Below the pieces are notes generated by a model. It was not told where the DNA came from and did no database searches. It was given only the letters and a program-made list of their open reading frames with translations. 64,000 nt of DNA from Thysanoteuthis rhombus (lineage: Eukaryota; Mollusca; Cephalopoda; Oegopsida; Thysanoteuthidae), in contig OY735227.1 of NCBI GenBank assembly GCA_963457665.1, forward strand, positions 46,191,593-46,255,592, written 5' to 3'. The translations under genes were made by a program, and so were the position numbers. Below, in pieces: positions 61,120-64,000 of the stretch. The stretch's first letter is position 1. Every line of letters begins with the position of its first letter.

Positions 61120-62850
61120 TATTTTTTCTACAAAATTGTTTTCCTCACTTCTTCCCTGACCCAACCACAAAAATCAGACTTGGATAACTACAATTTTCCT
61201 CTACAGATCCCACTTCTATATTCCACTCGAATTCTCAATAGATAATCAACAGAACTAATTCACTTTATCTTCCTCATTTGCCATTCCAAATCTTAAGATC
61301 CGCAATTATGCCATGTCTGCAATCCACAAGAGGCAAGACTCTTGAGAAAAACTCTCTTGAAAACTCCTCCACCATTATTTTGGCTCCTACTCCAAAGAGC
61401 CTCTTAATACTCAACCCACCTGGGACAGTAAGCGGGTGGCACACTCATAAGCAGCAATTGATCCATTATTAGTGACATTACACATGTGCAGCAATTGCAC
61501 TCTCGCTCTTCTCAGTAATTCCATTTATTCCTATTTTACTCATTATTGGTGGTGCTATTCCTTCAGTTTTTGAGATATCAACGCTATTCCAAAGCAAATA
61601 GCTCTGTCTTAATGCTGTGTATTGCACTCACTCTTTGATCTTTCTAAGGTTTAAGAGGGGGGTTGTATTTACAGTGTAACTATAATACTAAACCAGACCC
61701 TTACTTTCTGCCATTCATGCAGTTTTGAAGAAATCGGTTACTCCCCTTGTGAAGGTTGTAAAGATTTTTAGCTAGTAATTTTTTATGCTTTCATTAAGCT
61801 TCTGCAGAAGAATCATACTTCCTTCAAGAAATACAGGCTCTAGTTCTTTCAAGTACAAATTATAGACTATTGTCTGTTATTATGAATATGATATAAAGAT
61901 AATTGTGTAGTATTTTAAAAAGCAAGCCTTACTTAGTAAAACTAATTTTATTGATTGAGGAGAGAACAAAATATACAGGTGTGAGGCATAATTAGAAACA
62001 TGAGCGTATGTACATATACAAATTTTTTTATTTTTCTCTGACTGCAGATCGATTCAGTTTTTTGGTTACAGGAATATAGAAACTGTCCAAAGTTTTTGAT
62101 GTTCATTTTTCTAGAGCTTTTAACTGCCTTCAGTCATTTTCAAGGAGTATTTTCAATAATTATTTTGATGCTTTTAATAACAGGTAGGAAGAACTGAATA
62201 AAAGTTGATACAACAAAATTTGTCTGTCGTTTTTCATTGAATATGCTCAAAAGAAAAACTGCTGCTGAAATACACTTACAAAAACAAGTGTATGTGTATA
62301 CAGAGGAAAACACTTATTGTGACAACTTCCACACAGGGTCTTTCAACAATAATTGACTGCTAACATTGAGCAAGGGGCATATGAAACCATTCATATTCAT
62401 TATTATCAAATTGATTATTATAAACAACTTTACATAATAAGAAATTATTATGAAATTTAATGATCTATATCGTATTTTCCAATGTGTCCGCCTGTCCGTC
62501 ACATAAGAGACAGGAAGAAAAGGGAATAAAGGGAGGCTATTTTACAACATTGCTATAAGAGTGATCTCCCTTAGATCATTCTATTATTATTATTATTATG
62601 AATGACTAGTAAATACATGTATATCTGAAATTGTGTTTAGTGTCAGTATGTTTTCATAGTAATTTGAAATGTTAACGCTAGGTTTTGTTAACTATGATTC
62701 TTGTATTCATTTTGTATGAAACAAGTAAAAAGCTTGGACCTACACTGGTTGGCCTTGGGATTCATAGTCATTGCTTTGCATAAAGTAGGTTTGGGTCATA
62801 ATCCCGAATGGAGAGAAATCTGATACAGTACACCTAGGGGTGGAAATCTA
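61120..62850. other. AT-rich sequence without recognised gene
   Basis: A short (ATT)n run stands at 62581-62600. A tRNA-like phrase lies near 62745-62805 (TTGGTTGGCC... GGGTCATAATCCC in degraded form). Confidence 0.45.
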
Positions 62851-62989
62851 AAACACTGGAGAGTCTGAGAAAAAGCTCATGGGAGTGTAAAGGACAATAA
62901 AGCTGAATATAATAGAACTTTTTAAATATTGATTATTTATTTGATATAACTTAATTATCTGCCAGATAATTTCCACACAATATATAATA

Positions 62990-64000
62990 AGCAATGAGCA
63001 CATGTTTTCGGTCATGCTGAGGGACACAACTAACCTAGTAAAATGTTTTGACCAAATAAAGATTTTTGTAGACTTCTTTGGTACATTCAACTATTGAGTC
63101 CTTATCTGTTGTTAGGTCTCTATTTTCTTAGAGCACACCAGTTATTTGCATTTAGAGTTTTTTTGATAGTCATAAAGTCCTTCACTTCTTTTGGATGATT
63201 TTGTTTAACTCAGTTACTTTGAACTTTTCCCTTGGCTTCAGATCTCAGCGTTTCTCCATGAGATTCTCTGTTTCTTACTGATGGTGGATTGTTTGCTCAT
63301 TGGCTTAAACATGTTGGCAGATTCAATTACAAAGGTCGTTATTTTGTTGTTGAACTCGTTAATGCTCTCTTCCAGGTCAGTGAGAAGTTCATAACTGTTT
63401 TTCAGTTTAAGCTTCAAGAGATGAGTGAGTTCTTTTTGTACACCAAGTGGTCACAGTTTGGAACAGAACATTTTCCTGTATCCTTCCCAGGTGTTAATTT
63501 GTATTTTGCATCTTATCATTCAGTGGTTACTTCCTGCATTGACTTGATTTAAAACCTGAATATCTTCCACAGTGTCACTCTTATCTGCTAGGATGTAGTC
63601 AATTTTGTTCTTGGTTTCGTGATTGGGGCTCCTCTAAGTCTATTTTCTATTGAGTTTCTTCTTGAAAAAAGTGTTCATGATTTTGAACCCATTTGCTGTT
63701 ACAGAATAAACAAGATCTTCACTTCTTTTGTTCTGTATTTTGTATGTAAACTTGCTAACACAATTTTCATTACCTTATCCCCCCCTGAGCATTGAAGTCT
63801 TCCCAAACAATTTTAAAGTATGTCTTGGTATCACAGAGTATGGACCTCAAGTCATCATAGAAGTTATCTATCTCTTTGGTTGACTGTGGAGTGGGAGTTT
63901 ATTCTTGAATGATGTTCACTTTGTACCTCTTTGACAGCTTTACAGTGACACTGGTTACATGATCTGAGATGGCTTTGAATCCTAAAATGTTGTCTTTGAG
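62990..64000 (-). pseudogene. RTE-clade LINE endonuclease fragment, running off the right edge
   Basis: On the minus strand from 64000 it reads LKDNILGFKAISDHVTSVTV, YKVNIIQE, EIDNFYDDLRSILCDTKTYF, VWEDFNAQGG, CVSKFTYKIQNKRSEDLVYS, NGFKIMNTFFKK and SPNHETKNKIDYILADKSDT. This is the endonuclease domain in family order (YDDL, -DFNA-, RSPN-ETKN-IDYIL). Stops and frameshifts show it is dead; the His of the SD/H end is followed by stop. It fades out near 63000. The rest lies beyond the window. Confidence 0.85.

Noticed and set aside
60754-61170. A 138-codon minus-strand frame rich in Phe, Ser and Leu
   Set aside because: It is the complement of the polypurine tract and shows no family motif.

Overview
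The window is eukaryotic nuclear DNA, very AT-rich, with split genes, long introns, many simple repeats, tRNA-like SINEs and decayed LINE and mariner/hAT copies. The protein and the repeat mix suggest a lophotrochozoan, most likely a cephalopod mollusc such as an octopus. That placement is inference; no species can be fixed from the sequence alone.

The window holds one convincing protein-coding gene, on the minus strand between 42007 (start codon) and 5617 (stop codon). Thirteen coding exons, all with GT/AG borders and matching phases, join into a 1,728-nt reading frame (575 residues). It encodes a cytosolic, UshA/5'-nucleotidase-type metallophosphoesterase: an N-terminal calcineurin-like metal-dependent phosphatase domain (exons 1-5), a linker, a 5'-nucleotidase C-terminal domain (exons 6-10), and a less conserved tail (exons 11-13). 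A splice acceptor just upstream of the start codon implies at least one further untranslated exon to the right, possibly the donor-bearing segment near 57500.

Layout: 1-5450 is 3' flank, with a diverged tandem array and one hAT-type palindromic MITE. 5617-42007 is the gene. Its introns carry three more copies of that MITE, a dead mariner, an internally deleted mariner, a head-to-head pair of LTR-like units at 21.4-22.9 kb, an AGGTCA-rich tandem repeat at 16.4-16.9 kb, LINE fragments at 27.5, 30.2 and 39 kb, and a 24-bp minisatellite near the start of intron 1. 42100-64000 is 5' flank or upstream intron: a candidate 1.4-kb DNA transposon, more SINEs and MITEs, decayed coding sequence at 52.8-53.4 and 55.7-56.3 kb, long simple repeats, and an RTE-type LINE endonuclease fragment running off the right edge.

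The less ordinary features are a near-perfect 60-bp-arm hairpin 13 nt inside the donor of intron 12 beside an array of splice-donor-like repeats, hAT MITEs with 8-bp target duplications lying within about 50 bp of two exons, the AGGTCA cluster, and the inverted LTR-like pair. I found no CRISPR array, rRNA, confident functional tRNA, operon or clearly new multi-gene system.
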